Source: JADJPL01 sp964607915 (GTDB lineage: Bacteria > Bacteroidota > Bacteroidia > Chitinophagales > Saprospiraceae). From it: 40,391 nt of DNA. The stretch's first letter is position 1; each line of letters opens with the position of its first letter. Below, one piece after another: positions 31,261 through 40,315 of the stretch. The stretch is taken from positions 1 to 40,391 of the forward strand of contig CAZSMU010000017.1 of assembly GCA_964607915.1 (NCBI GenBank), read 5' to 3'. The position numbers and the translations under genes are program-made. The notes under the pieces are model-generated. The model did not search any database. It saw only the letters and a program-made list of their open reading frames with translations, and was not told the origin of the DNA.

Positions 31261-31343
31261 AAGCCATAGAATTAAAAAAGTATTTGGGGAAATAAGCCGT
31301 AAAGATATGCGGGAAAATAGGTAATTTTTCCAATATTCAGAAT

Positions 31344-31376
31344 AGACTTGTTGTGAGGGGGCAATCGGCAGCAACC
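31344..31376. repeat. Left-end fragment of the repeat family, copy 10
   Basis: AGACTTGTTGTGAGGGGGCA matches the element end with one or two changes; the following sequence (AACCGGGG ... CCCCGG) is unrelated and no right end is found. It lies between the divergent deacetylase and GH57 genes. Confidence 0.6.
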
Positions 31377-31509
31377 GGGGATTCGGCAGCCGGACGACGA
31401 GGCCCCGGATTGTTCGCGCCGATACCGAAAAAGTAACCCTTAAAAAGCAAAATAAGCCGGCGGGATGTGTATTTTCAGCCCCTTGAAAAAACCTGCTATA
31501 CCGATCAGT

Positions 31510-33936
31510 ATGAAAGCGATGAAGTACATCTGCATACACGGCCATTTTTACCAACCTCCCCGGGAAAATGCCTGGTTAGAGGTCATAGAAGTACAGGACT
31601 CGGCGGCCCCGTTCCACGACTGGAACGAGCGCATCAATTTCGAGTGCTATGCCGCCAATACAGCAGCCCGCATTCTCGGGTCGGGCGAACGGATTACAAA
31701 TATCCTCAACAATTATACGCGGATCAGCTTCAATTTTGGCCCCACCCTATTGTCCTGGATGAAACAGGCCGACCCTGGCGCATACCAGGCCATACTGGAG
31801 GCCGACCGGATCAGCATGGTGCGCTACGGCGGGCACGGCTCGGCGATGGCCCAGGTGTACAATCACATCATTTTGCCCCTGGCCAACTATCGCGACAAAG
31901 AGACCCAGGTCATTTGGGGGATACGGGATTTTGAGTCGCGTTTTAATCGGCGACCAACCGGAATGTGGTTGTCTGAAACGGCTGTGGATACCGAGACCCT
32001 TGAAGTGCTGGCCGCACAAGGCATCCGCTTCACGGTACTGGCCCCCCGGCAGGCCAGGGCGGTAAAGGCCCCCGGGGAAAACCATTGGCAATCCCTCACA
32101 GACAAAGGCATAGACCCGCGGCGGCCATATCGCTGCACCCTGCCCTCCGGCAAAGACATCACCCTCTTTTTCTACGATGGCGGCGTTTCCCAGGGCGTCG
32201 CCTTCGATGGTTTGCTCAACGATGGCGCGCGCTTTGCCCATGCACTGACAGCCCCTTTTGACGAGTCGCCGGAAGCCCCCCAATTGGTACACATCGCCAC
32301 AGATGGCGAAAGCTATGGCCACCACCACCGCTTTGGCGAGATGGCCCTCGCCGCCTGCCTTCAAAACCTCGAGGAGCGATCGGATATAACCCTGACCAAT
32401 TACAGCCAGTTTGCATCCCTCTTCCCGGCAGAATGGGAGGTACAAATCCACGAAAACAGCTCCTGGAGTTGTGCGCACGGGGTAGAACGCTGGCGCAGCA
32501 ACTGCGGTTGTAGCACGGGCGGCAGGCCCGGCTGGACCCAGGTATGGCGACAACCCCTGCGCGAGCTCCTCAACTGGCTGCGCGATCAGTTGGCCCCTCT
32601 CTACGAACGCCATGCCGCCCACTTGCTCAAGGACCCCTGGGCCGCACGCAACGAATACATCGAAGTCATCCTCCATCGCGACGAGGCCCATGTGGAAGCC
32701 TTCCTGAAGCGCCATGCCCGCCGCCCACTCGACCAAAAGGAAAGCGTCACGGCTCTGCGCCTCCTGGAAATGCAGCGCAATGCCATGCTGATGTTCACCA
32801 GCTGCGGCTGGTTCTTTGACGAGATATCAGGGCTGGAAACCGACCAGATCCTGCAGTATGCCAACCGCGCCCTCCACTTTGCCGAACAAGTGGCCGGCGT
32901 ACACCTCCACAACCCTTTTCTGCAGCGCCTGGAGACCATCCCTTCCAACGTCTATGAAAACGGGGCCGTGAGCTATCGGCAGAACGTCATCAACTCGCGG
33001 GCCGACCTGGTACGGGTAGGGATGCACTTTGCTGTGTCCTCTGTTTTTGAAAAGCAACCAGAACAACTGGAAATGCTGAACTACAGCGCGGAAAGCGAGG
33101 TGTTCCACCGCTACGAGGCAGGCCTTCAGCGCCTGGCCATCGGACGCACACGGGTGGTGTCGCGGATCACCAAATCTGAAAAGCGGTTCAGCTTCGTCGT
33201 CCTCTACCTCGGACAACTCAATTTCCTGGGGAAAATTTCGGTGGAAATGCCCCGCACTACTTTTGATACGCTGGCGGCAGAAACCATCCAGGCCTTCCGG
33301 AAGAGCGATTTGAATGCCGTCATTTCCCTCATGGAAGACCACTTTGGCGAAGAGCGCTTCTCCTTCTGGGAATTGTTCGGAGACGAAAAGCGCAAGATAC
33401 TCAGCCAGGTAAGCAGTGAAGGGGGAAAATTGATCGAGACGGCCTTCCGGGAGTTCTACAACGACGGCTATCAGGTGATGACCGCTATCCTCCTGAGTGG
33501 CATCCCCCTACCCGAAGCGTACCAAAGTGCTGCCCAGTTCGTACTCAACCAGGATCTGCGCAACTTCTTTGGCAGCGCGCGCTTCCATATCCGCGAACTG
33601 ACCCGCCTCGCAGGGGAATTCAAAAAATGGGGGGTAGCCCTCACCGACGCCCCTGGCATACAACTTGCTGCCAGCGAACGCATCTACCGGGAAATCCAGC
33701 TTCTATTCGAAGGGGGCGCGCTCCATACCGAACGGCTGCATACCCTGAACCAGGCATTGCAAATCCTGGATAACATGCCTGTTGAAGTCAACTACTGGAA
33801 AAGCCAGAACCTGTATTTTTCCCTCCTGGGCGGGCACAAAGCCATGGCCCTACAACTTGGTCAGGAGGAAAAAGAAGCGCTCCGGGAACTCGGCAGGCTA
33901 CTGGGCTTCGATCAGGAAGCTATCGCTACCCTCTGA
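31510..33936 (+). CDS. GH57-type glycosidase with DUF3536 domain
   Basis: An 808-residue cytosolic enzyme (no signal peptide). The start MKAMKYICIHGHFYQPPREN at 31510 is chosen since HGHFYQPP is conserved region 1 of GH57 and normally lies near the N-terminus; an ATG three codons later is also possible. GMWLSETAVD (Glu156) matches the region with the catalytic nucleophile, and HIATDGESYGHHH (Asp265) the acid/base region. RYGGHGSAMAQVYNHIILPLAN is also present. The C-terminal half (about 310-808) is the helical DUF3536 part. Substrate unknown; GH57 enzymes act on alpha-glucans (amylase, branching, pullulanase types). Stand-alone: no glycogen genes are visible nearby. Confidence 0.92.
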   Translation: MKAMKYICIHGHFYQPPRENAWLEVIEVQDSAAPFHDWNERINFECYAANTAARILGSGERITNILNNYTRISFNFGPTLLSWMKQADPGAYQAILEADRISMVRYGGHGSAMAQVYNHIILPLANYRDKETQVIWGIRDFESRFNRRPTGMWLSETAVDTETLEVLAAQGIRFTVLAPRQARAVKAPGENHWQSLTDKGIDPRRPYRCTLPSGKDITLFFYDGGVSQGVAFDGLLNDGARFAHALTAPFDESPEAPQLVHIATDGESYGHHHRFGEMALAACLQNLEERSDITLTNYSQFASLFPAEWEVQIHENSSWSCAHGVERWRSNCGCSTGGRPGWTQVWRQPLRELLNWLRDQLAPLYERHAAHLLKDPWAARNEYIEVILHRDEAHVEAFLKRHARRPLDQKESVTALRLLEMQRNAMLMFTSCGWFFDEISGLETDQILQYANRALHFAEQVAGVHLHNPFLQRLETIPSNVYENGAVSYRQNVINSRADLVRVGMHFAVSSVFEKQPEQLEMLNYSAESEVFHRYEAGLQRLAIGRTRVVSRITKSEKRFSFVVLYLGQLNFLGKISVEMPRTTFDTLAAETIQAFRKSDLNAVISLMEDHFGEERFSFWELFGDEKRKILSQVSSEGGKLIETAFREFYNDGYQVMTAILLSGIPLPEAYQSAAQFVLNQDLRNFFGSARFHIRELTRLAGEFKKWGVALTDAPGIQLAASERIYREIQLLFEGGALHTERLHTLNQALQILDNMPVEVNYWKSQNLYFSLLGGHKAMALQLGQEEKEALRELGRLLGFDQEAIATL

Positions 33937-33937
33937 G

Positions 33938-33963
33938 TATCCCGTACGCCCATTGGCGGGATA
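33938..33963. terminator. Hairpin between GH57 and lipoprotein genes
   Basis: TATCCCG / CGGGATA pairing around a GCC-CATT-GGC inner hairpin, one base after the GH57 stop codon and 5 bp before the convergent lipoprotein stop. Probably shared by both transcripts. Confidence 0.55.
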
Positions 33964-33968
33964 GCCCC

Positions 33969-34391
33969 TTAATCTGCTGGAGTATCCTGTACAAGGATTC
34001 GGGGAAAGGACGGCCCTTCCCCGCCGATTGGCTCGATGATCAGTGTGTCTGCATTGATTTGCAACACTTTGTGTACCTGCTCTTTATCGGTTATACGCAT
34101 CATTAGCTCGGAGCCTTTTTTGCGCAATCGCCACCGCCCCGACTGCTTCAGCTCGTCAATCCGGAACTCGAGGATTCCGTTTTTCAAAAATTCGAGCCGG
34201 GCACCCTGCAAACCGCCCATGATGCTCTCCATGTAGCTCAACGTGGCGAAATCAGCCTCGTTCGTCGAAAGATGACGGCGCATCGCAGAAAGATCGTACT
34301 TCCAGGATCGGCACAAGTCCATTTTTGCCTGGCTTGGGCTACAGGAGACGAACAGGCATACCGCCAGAAGAAACAGGTAATTGGAATGCAT
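33969..34391 (-). CDS. Small lipocalin-like lipoprotein
   Basis: A 140-residue exported protein. The signal MHSNYLFLLAVCLFVSC gives a lipobox (LFVSC, Cys17). The mature part contains LCRSWKYDLSA, ARLEFLKNGILEFRIDELKQ, SGRWRLRKKGSELMMRI and ADTLIIEPI, an alternating-strand pattern like the lipocalin-like DUF4923/META-type proteins of Bacteroidota. Function unknown. Upstream lies a minimal repeat copy (copy 11); the AraC regulator gene is 87 bp upstream in the same direction. Confidence 0.75.
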   Translation of the reverse strand: MHSNYLFLLAVCLFVSCSPSQAKMDLCRSWKYDLSAMRRHLSTNEADFATLSYMESIMGGLQGARLEFLKNGILEFRIDELKQSGRWRLRKKGSELMMRITDKEQVHKVLQINADTLIIEPIGGEGPSFPRILVQDTPAD

Positions 34392-34406
34392 AGTAGAAGT
34401 ATTTAT

Positions 34407-34442
34407 AGACTTGCCCCGAGGGCGGATCGTCGATACAAGTCT
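34407..34442. repeat. Intergenic palindromic repeat, copy 11 (minimal)
   Basis: A 36-bp element: AGACTTGCCCCGAGGGCGG ... ATACAAGTCT. Only the outer 7 bp of the ends still pair (AGACTTG / CAAGTCT). It lies between AraC and the lipoprotein gene. Confidence 0.6.
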
Positions 34443-34478
34443 TTTTAGATTTTAAAAATACGGATTTTTTCCATATTC

Positions 34479-35354
34479 CTATACGTCATTTGCCTCGACC
34501 ACCATTTTTAAGTTGGCTCGGTATGCCTTTGGCGTCGTACCGCTGACCAGGCGGAACTGCTTGTTGAAGTGCGACAGGTTATTGAACCCACAGTCGAAAC
34601 TGACCGCTGCGATGCTTTGACTTCCTGTGGACAACAGCCGGCAGGCGTGTGCGATGCGCACCTCGTTCACAAAATGGGAGAACGTCTTGCCCGTCAGCTT
34701 TTTAAAAAACCGGCAAAAAGCCGGGATGCTCATGTTGGCGTGTGCCGCAGCTTCCTCTACCGACAATGCGTTCCTAAACTCCCGGTTGACATAGTTGTAC
34801 ACTCCCTGTATCCGCTCGTAGTGCTGCGCATCCACCGGGAGCGCGAACCCATCCACATTGAGGGAGTAGCCATCTTCTGCCTCCGAAAGCAAGTGCAATA
34901 GCTGCAATAAGCCCAGCAAGCGGGCGAAACCCTCCTGCTCGACCATGGTATTCAGCAACTCCCCCGCCCTGCGCTTCGACTCTCCGTAAAAACTGATTCC
35001 GCGGCGTGCGCGCTCAAATAAACGCTCGATCGGCGCGGTTTCCGGCAGCTTCCAGAACCCGGCCCCCAGGAAATCGCTGTGCATCTGAACCACGATTTCT
35101 GTATGGCTCTCCGATAGTTCCTCTGTGAAACTCAGGTGCGGCAGGTTAGGCCCCAAAAAGACCAAGTCGCCGTCTTCGTAGTATGAAATGTGATTTGCGA
35201 TATGCCGCTTGCCCCTTCCGTGTGAAATATAGACAATCTCATATTCCGGGTGGAAGTGCCAGAAAGGAGCTGCACCCTCCTGTTCCTGCTCAAACCGCTT
35301 CAAAGAGAAAGAACTCCCGAGCTCTGGATCGATTTTTTCGAAGTATGCTTTCAT
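34479..35354 (-). CDS. AraC-family transcriptional regulator
   Basis: A 291-residue regulator. The N-terminal cupin-like sensing domain (about 1-150) contains FWHFHPEYEIVYISHGRGKR and GDLVFLGPNLPHL, the metal/ligand-barrel pattern. The C-terminal 100 residues form two helix-turn-helix units: VEEAAAHANMSIPAFCRFFKKLTGKTFSHFV and IAAVSFDCGFNNLSHFNKQFRLVSGTTPKAYR. Such proteins usually sense sugars or related small molecules and activate nearby catabolic genes. No obvious target is adjacent; the small-RNA candidate lies divergently upstream and may be regulated or unrelated. Confidence 0.93.
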   Translation of the reverse strand: MKAYFEKIDPELGSSFSLKRFEQEQEGAAPFWHFHPEYEIVYISHGRGKRHIANHISYYEDGDLVFLGPNLPHLSFTEELSESHTEIVVQMHSDFLGAGFWKLPETAPIERLFERARRGISFYGESKRRAGELLNTMVEQEGFARLLGLLQLLHLLSEAEDGYSLNVDGFALPVDAQHYERIQGVYNYVNREFRNALSVEEAAAHANMSIPAFCRFFKKLTGKTFSHFVNEVRIAHACRLLSTGSQSIAAVSFDCGFNNLSHFNKQFRLVSGTTPKAYRANLKMVVEANDV

Positions 35355-35522
35355 ATTCCAAATCTAAAAACTTGCATATCCCGCAGAAAGTTTGCACCTT
35401 GATACAGATAAGTCTATGCACTTTTGCGAAGGCAATCTTTCGACTTCATGGATTTTTTTTAGTCCAGTTTTTTTTGGAATCTTTTTTCTAAAAAACCTGT
35501 TTCATAAAATAGAAAGTTGCCT

Positions 35523-35530
35523 TATATTTG
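35523..35530 (+). promoter_or_regulatory. Putative promoter of intergenic RNA
   Basis: TATATTTG, an exact TAnnTTTG match. A GTTTC-like -33 lies about 20 bp upstream. There is no rightward gene downstream; the first rightward signal is the terminator at 35619. Confidence 0.45.
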
Positions 35531-35536
35531 CATCGT

Positions 35537-35648
35537 ATATGGAGTAACCCTCCAAGCCAAATCGAACAGAGTCTCTTCTCTATAAAATCTATTAACTGGG
35601 GTTTAGTTTTACTTTGGGCCGGAACGATTTCGTTCCGGTCTTTTTTTT
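35537..35648 (+). ncRNA. Candidate small RNA between AraC and porin genes
   Basis: A span of about 110 nt starting about 7 bp after a clean -7 box and ending in a strong Rho-independent terminator (35619-35648). It has no open reading frame of note. Internal pairings include GGAG-TAACC-CTCC near the 5' end, and a loose long-range match between CCAAGCCAAATCGAAC and GTTTAGTTTTACTTTGG, consistent with a bulged rod. Length and shape are compatible with a 6S-like RNA of Bacteroidota, but I do not recognise the family. Confidence 0.4.
35619..35648 (+). terminator. Rho-independent terminator
   Basis: Perfect 8-bp stem CCGGAACG / CGTTCCGG with loop ATTT, then TC and eight T's. It is plus-strand oriented by its T-tract and overlaps the stop codon of the convergent porin gene. 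The only rightward transcript it can end is the small-RNA candidate. Confidence 0.8.
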
Positions 35649-37644
35649 AATCGGAAAAACGCCAGGAAATCCCAAGGCGAAAGCCGGAAATCGGCGGGCG
35701 GGGATGAGCAGGCGTGAGGTAAAACAAGCGGCCGCCTACCAGCGCGCTGCCCACGTTTTCTACCTTCACAAATGCACGGAAGCGGGTAACCTGAAGATTA
35801 AAAAACGCATCGAGGGCGGGGAACCACTCGAGCACCTCCTTGTCCTGGAGGTGAAACTGCCCGGTAAGAGGAAAGTAGGCGTCCGAGTAATAGGCGCTCG
35901 CATAGCGCAGGTCGGCCCCAAAGCGCACATTCAGCACTTTGAACATTTTCCCGCTGAAAAACAGGCTGTGTTTGCCAAACCAGGTGGGTAGCCGAAGCAC
36001 CTCTCCGCTGACCGTCTGGAAAGTCCATTGATTATCGAGGTAAATTTTACCTACTCTCACTTGTTTGCGCAGGGTAAGTTGACCAACGGCCTGCAAGGCA
36101 TCCGCCTGGCGAGCTATCCGGGCGGTATCGAAATAGATGGCCTGGTCGAGCAAATGGTAGGCCCCCAGTACTTCGAGTTTCCACTTTAGGAGGGCTAATC
36201 GTGCATGGACACTCGTCTCCAGGGTCTTTCGGAAATCATTTTCCCAGAAGAGCCGCTGCGTCACGAAGAGCCGCTGTTGGAGCAGGGTGGGTTGGTAGAG
36301 CTGGCTCAACAAGCCTCCCGATAAAACACCCCACCCACCCATCCGCAGCGTGGCCTCTCCTTTGACCTGGTAATCACCTGCACTGCCTAAGACGCCGAGT
36401 TGCCCTTCCGCACGCACCTGGAGTGCAGGAAAAGGGGAAGTGCCCCAACGCCCTCCTACGAAAACCTCCTGAAGGGAGGAATCGCGGGGCTCCTGCCGGA
36501 TTTCGTGCCAAACGTGGCTCAGGTTGAATTCCAGGCCACTCTCCTGGCGCCTGCCTGTACGCAGGAGGCGAAAGCGGTTCTCTATTTTCTGGTGCCGCAG
36601 GTAATGCCGGAGCCCTCGTTCATCTACTTGGAAATCGCCGTAGTACCCGGTATTGGGCTGATCGTCAAAATACTTATACGCACTACTGCGAAGCATAGCC
36701 TGATGGCCCAGCAGGAAACCCGGCTCCGGGGGCGCTACTGCCTGATTGCTGTCGGGCTTACTCAGGCGATAATATTGCGTATAGAGGAGCTCCTGATGGC
36801 GATGCCGGGTTCCCGCTCCATCCAGAAACACATTAGCCGAGGCAGGGCTAAAGAAAGCCCCCTGGCGGGCAGGCTCTTCCACGATCCCACCGTTGTCCTC
36901 ATGCTCAAATTTGTTATCGGCAAACACCGCAAAGGCCTCGTAGCGACCGGATTTACCTTTAATCCAGAAACCCGCTGCCAGGGCGGTATTCCTTCCTTTT
37001 TGATTAGGGAATTGAGCGGCAGTCCCTACTTCGGCAAGGCGCCGGTAGTCTATGGAAAAATTGAGCCCATTGGCAAAGTTGCGGCTGAATTGCGCATTGA
37101 AACTGCTGTTCGACTGGTCAGACCCCCGGCTAAAGGCGAGGTTGGTAAACGGTTTTTCCAGTTGGTAAAACGGCAGGGACTGCGCATCCAGCAAATACAG
37201 GTCATACTGGTGGAACCCAGGGTCAAGCCCACGGCGCAGCCGGGGGGCGTACACCAACGCCTGATGGGCCGAACCGGGTATTCCCAAATTCTTGTAATCA
37301 AATTCCCTTCTGCGCGTCGGATCGTACTGGTGGAAGAGCGCGTCGGGAAGCGTATCCGAAAAAAGAGTTTTTTGACCGGGAGCATCGGAAAAAAAGAAAT
37401 AGACGGGCGTAGTATCCTCTTTGATCCGCTCCAGCTTTATGGGGCCGCCCTGCCCTGGTCCGCCCCCACCACCACCGCTACCCAGGCCGCGTGGCCCCGT
37501 AGGGAAGCCCTGGCCATATACCGAAGGGACACATGCGACCAAGGCTGCCAGCAGCGTACAAAAGGCATGAAGCCGCGCAGAACAAGCCTGGCGGCAATAA
37601 AAAGACAACAGATTGGATTCGGCGATTGCCATGGTAGCCCCCAT
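35647..37644 (-). CDS. Putative outer-membrane porin (PF14121-like)
   Basis: A 665-residue outer-membrane protein. The signal peptide is within residues 1-44 (LHAFCTLLAALVACVPSVYGQ); the start at 37644 is one base beyond the fabI stop, and MAIAESN at 37632 is an alternative. A Gly-rich stretch (GLGSGGGGGGPGQGG) follows. The rest has the alternating aromatic strands of a large beta-barrel (FNAQFSRNFANGLNFSIDYRR; ending FRLGISWRFSD), as in the putative porin family of Bacteroidota. Transported solute unknown. It is co-oriented with fabI and recN, and its stop codon overlaps the convergent terminator. Confidence 0.88.
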   Translation of the reverse strand: MGATMAIAESNLLSFYCRQACSARLHAFCTLLAALVACVPSVYGQGFPTGPRGLGSGGGGGGPGQGGPIKLERIKEDTTPVYFFFSDAPGQKTLFSDTLPDALFHQYDPTRRREFDYKNLGIPGSAHQALVYAPRLRRGLDPGFHQYDLYLLDAQSLPFYQLEKPFTNLAFSRGSDQSNSSFNAQFSRNFANGLNFSIDYRRLAEVGTAAQFPNQKGRNTALAAGFWIKGKSGRYEAFAVFADNKFEHEDNGGIVEEPARQGAFFSPASANVFLDGAGTRHRHQELLYTQYYRLSKPDSNQAVAPPEPGFLLGHQAMLRSSAYKYFDDQPNTGYYGDFQVDERGLRHYLRHQKIENRFRLLRTGRRQESGLEFNLSHVWHEIRQEPRDSSLQEVFVGGRWGTSPFPALQVRAEGQLGVLGSAGDYQVKGEATLRMGGWGVLSGGLLSQLYQPTLLQQRLFVTQRLFWENDFRKTLETSVHARLALLKWKLEVLGAYHLLDQAIYFDTARIARQADALQAVGQLTLRKQVRVGKIYLDNQWTFQTVSGEVLRLPTWFGKHSLFFSGKMFKVLNVRFGADLRYASAYYSDAYFPLTGQFHLQDKEVLEWFPALDAFFNLQVTRFRAFVKVENVGSALVGGRLFYLTPAHPRPPISGFRLGISWRFSD

Positions 37645-37645
37645 C

Positions 37646-38446
37646 CTATCCCAGGATGGCAGGACTCATCCCCATACTGGAGAACCCACCGTCGTGGTAC
37701 AAATTCTGCATGGTGACCATACGGGTCAGGTCGGAGAACAGCAACACGCAATAATCGGCGCAAGCCTCTGCAGAAGCATTGCCCAGCGGCGACATTTTAT
37801 CCGCATAGGTGAAGAACTCGTCGAAGCCTTTCACACCCGACCCAGCCGTCGTACGGGTCGGGGACTGGGAAACCGTATTGACCCGCACCTTATTCCGAGT
37901 CCCGAAGTGATAGCCGAAGCTGCGCGCAAACGACTCGAGCAGGGCCTTGGACTCTGCCATCTCGCTGTAATCGGGGAAAGTACGCTGGGCAGCGATGTAC
38001 GACAAAGCTACGATAGAACCCCAATCGTTCATTGCATTTTGCTTCCAGAGCGATTGCATCATTTTGTGAAAAGAGATAGCAGACACATCAAACGTTTTCT
38101 GCATCCACTCGTAGTTCAGGTCTGTATAGTCCTTTTTTTTGCGCACGTTGACGGACATACCGATGGAGTGCAGTACAAAGTCGAGTGGTCCACCCAATAT
38201 TTCGACGGATTTAGCGAACAAGCGGTCGAGCTCATCCATATTAGTGGCATCTGCAGGGATAATTTCGGCCCCTGTTTGTTCAGCCAGTTTATTGAGCTCT
38301 CCGAAGCGCAGGGCTACCGGTGCGTTGGTCAGGGTAATGACGGCGCCTTCTTCCACGCAACGCTCTGCCACTTTCCAGGCGATGGAATTTTCGTCAAGGG
38401 CACCGGAGATGACTCCGCGTTTGCCTTTCAAGAGATTATTTCCCAT
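37646..38446 (-). CDS. fabI: Enoyl-[acyl-carrier-protein] reductase (NADH)
   Basis: FabI catalyses the last reduction of each fatty-acid elongation cycle. This 266-residue SDR enzyme has the FabI cofactor motif GVISGALDENSIAWKVA near residues 11-27 and SIGMSVNV at the active site. The catalytic set is Tyr150, Tyr160 and Lys167 (SYIAAQRTFPDYSEMAESK), matching the E. coli pattern shifted by four. Start MGNNLLKGKRG is usual. It lies 50 bp downstream of recN and its stop almost touches the porin start. Confidence 0.96.
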   Translation of the reverse strand: MGNNLLKGKRGVISGALDENSIAWKVAERCVEEGAVITLTNAPVALRFGELNKLAEQTGAEIIPADATNMDELDRLFAKSVEILGGPLDFVLHSIGMSVNVRKKKDYTDLNYEWMQKTFDVSAISFHKMMQSLWKQNAMNDWGSIVALSYIAAQRTFPDYSEMAESKALLESFARSFGYHFGTRNKVRVNTVSQSPTRTTAGSGVKGFDEFFTYADKMSPLGNASAEACADYCVLLFSDLTRMVTMQNLYHDGGFSSMGMSPAILG

Positions 38447-38496
38447 ATTTACATTTGATTATCAGGCCTTTGTGGCCCAGGTTTCAGATTTTCGGT

Positions 38497-40155
38497 TCAC
38501 TTCAATCCCAGCAGTTCGCGGGCATTTTCCATAGCGGAGTCGCTGGGTGGGTTTTGGCTCAGCATGACAGCGATTTCCCGCACCTGTTCGTCCTTTGCCA
38601 GCGGGCGCAATTTTGTCAAGGTTCGTTCCCCCAGCGTTTCCTTGTAGGCAAAGAAGTGGCGGTCTGCCTTGGAAGCGACCTGCGGGGAGTGCGTCACGAC
38701 GACCACTTGATGCCCGTCCGATAATTTTCGCAGGATATTGCCCATTTTCAGGGCGACATCCCCGGAGATACCGGAATCAATTTCATCGAACACCAGGGTG
38801 GGCAGGGGAATTGAACTGGCTACCAAAGACTTGGTGGCCAGGGATAGCCTGGAGAGCTCCCCTCCGGAAGCCACGTCCCGGATTGCCTGCAAGCGCCCGC
38901 CTTTATTGGCTGCAAACAGGAACCCCACTTCGTCCCACCCGCTCGCCGACAGCTCGGGCAGCAAGCGGAAGGACACCTCGAAGCGCGCGTATTCCATCCC
39001 CAGCTTAGCCAGGAGCTCGGCGACTTGCCGGGCAAAATCGTCGGACACTGATTTGCGGCGCTCGCTCAGGCCCTGCGCCTGGCGCACCAGGTCGGCTTCC
39101 TGGGATTCGATGGTGCGCTGTAGGGCGGCCAGCTCTTCGCCGCGGTCGGAGAACGCATGTAGCCTTTTCTGTATGCTTTCCAACAGCGCCAATAAATCCG
39201 CTATGCCGCTGGCTCCATGCTTTTTTTGCAATCGGTAAATCAGGTCGAGCCGCTCCTGGATTTGGTGGATACGTTCCGGATCGTATTCTATTTTATCGGC
39301 GAGCGATTCCAGTTCCTGTCCAATATCCTGTAGTTCGGCGAGGAGGTTGTTGAAGCGCTCGTGGAGCTTGGCTGCCTGGGGATGGTAGCGGCCCACTTGC
39401 CCAAGGGAGTAGTTGGACTGTTGCAACTGCCCTAACACGGCTTGTTCGCTTTCGATGAGTTGTTGAAAAACAGCCCCTGCTGTTTTTTTCACTTCCTCTG
39501 CATGGGCGAGGATACGCAACTCGCTTTCCAGAGTTTCCTGCTCTTGTTCCTGCAGGTTTGCCTGCTGGAGCTCTTTGTGCTGAAATTCGAGAAAGCCCGC
39601 CTCTTTTTCTGCCCGGGCAATTTCGTCCTGTAGTTCTTGCAAGCGCCTTTTGTTCGACTGATAGCTGCGGAACAGCTGTCGGTATGCATTGGCTGCTTCT
39701 TTGTTTCCCGCCAGTGCATCGAGCATTTTCAACTGGAATGAGGCGTTGTGGATATCCAGGGTGTCGAACTGCTGGTGTAGATCCACGAGTTGGCCACACA
39801 GGTCCTGCAGGGCCTTGAGGTTGACCGGGGTATCGTTGATAAAGGCGCGGGACTTGCCCGAGGGGGTCAGTTCGCGGCGCAGGACGAGCTCGTCGTCGTA
39901 GTCAATATCGCTTTCCTGAAAAAAGTCTTTCAGTTCATAGCTCCGGATATCGAAATACCCCTCCACTACACATTTTTCTTCCTGATTGAACAGCGACTTG
40001 TTATCGGCGCGGTTGCCCATGATAAGCCCCAGTGCGCCCAAAAGGATAGACTTCCCTGCACCCGTTTCCCCGGTAATAATGGTCAGCCCCTCGGCAAAAT
40101 GCAAGTCGAGTTCTTCAATAATGGCATAATTTCGTATGTGGAGCCTTTTTATCAT
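38497..40155 (-). CDS. recN: DNA repair protein RecN
   Basis: An SMC-like ATPase acting at double-strand breaks in the nucleoid. The 552-residue protein has Walker A GETGAGKS at 29-36, a long coiled coil (about 160-370), the ABC signature ASGGELSRLSLATKSL and Walker B TLVFDEIDSGISG in the C-terminal lobe. The start MIKRLHIRNYAIIEELDL is canonical. All motifs intact. A TAnnTTTG box lies 22 bp upstream, and repeat copy 12 lies 160 bp upstream. The operon continues with fabI and the porin gene. Confidence 0.96.
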   Translation of the reverse strand: MIKRLHIRNYAIIEELDLHFAEGLTIITGETGAGKSILLGALGLIMGNRADNKSLFNQEEKCVVEGYFDIRSYELKDFFQESDIDYDDELVLRRELTPSGKSRAFINDTPVNLKALQDLCGQLVDLHQQFDTLDIHNASFQLKMLDALAGNKEAANAYRQLFRSYQSNKRRLQELQDEIARAEKEAGFLEFQHKELQQANLQEQEQETLESELRILAHAEEVKKTAGAVFQQLIESEQAVLGQLQQSNYSLGQVGRYHPQAAKLHERFNNLLAELQDIGQELESLADKIEYDPERIHQIQERLDLIYRLQKKHGASGIADLLALLESIQKRLHAFSDRGEELAALQRTIESQEADLVRQAQGLSERRKSVSDDFARQVAELLAKLGMEYARFEVSFRLLPELSASGWDEVGFLFAANKGGRLQAIRDVASGGELSRLSLATKSLVASSIPLPTLVFDEIDSGISGDVALKMGNILRKLSDGHQVVVVTHSPQVASKADRHFFAYKETLGERTLTKLRPLAKDEQVREIAVMLSQNPPSDSAMENARELLGLK

Positions 40156-40177
40156 ACCGCAGAAATCATATAGTGCA

Positions 40178-40185
40178 CAAAAATA
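40178..40185 (-). promoter_or_regulatory. Putative -7 box for recN
   Basis: TATTTTTG on the minus strand, matching TAnnTTTG, 22 bp upstream of the recN ATG; leader about 16 nt. Confidence 0.45.
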
Positions 40186-40315
40186 CGGGTTTTTAACGGT
40201 TGGAAAAAAGAAAAAAGGCAGGCATTGAAGAATTCAGGAAAACCCACATGCGGAAAATAGAGAGCTAATACCTCAGAAATCGTATTTTTGAACCGAGAAA
40301 GGAACCCTGGCTATT

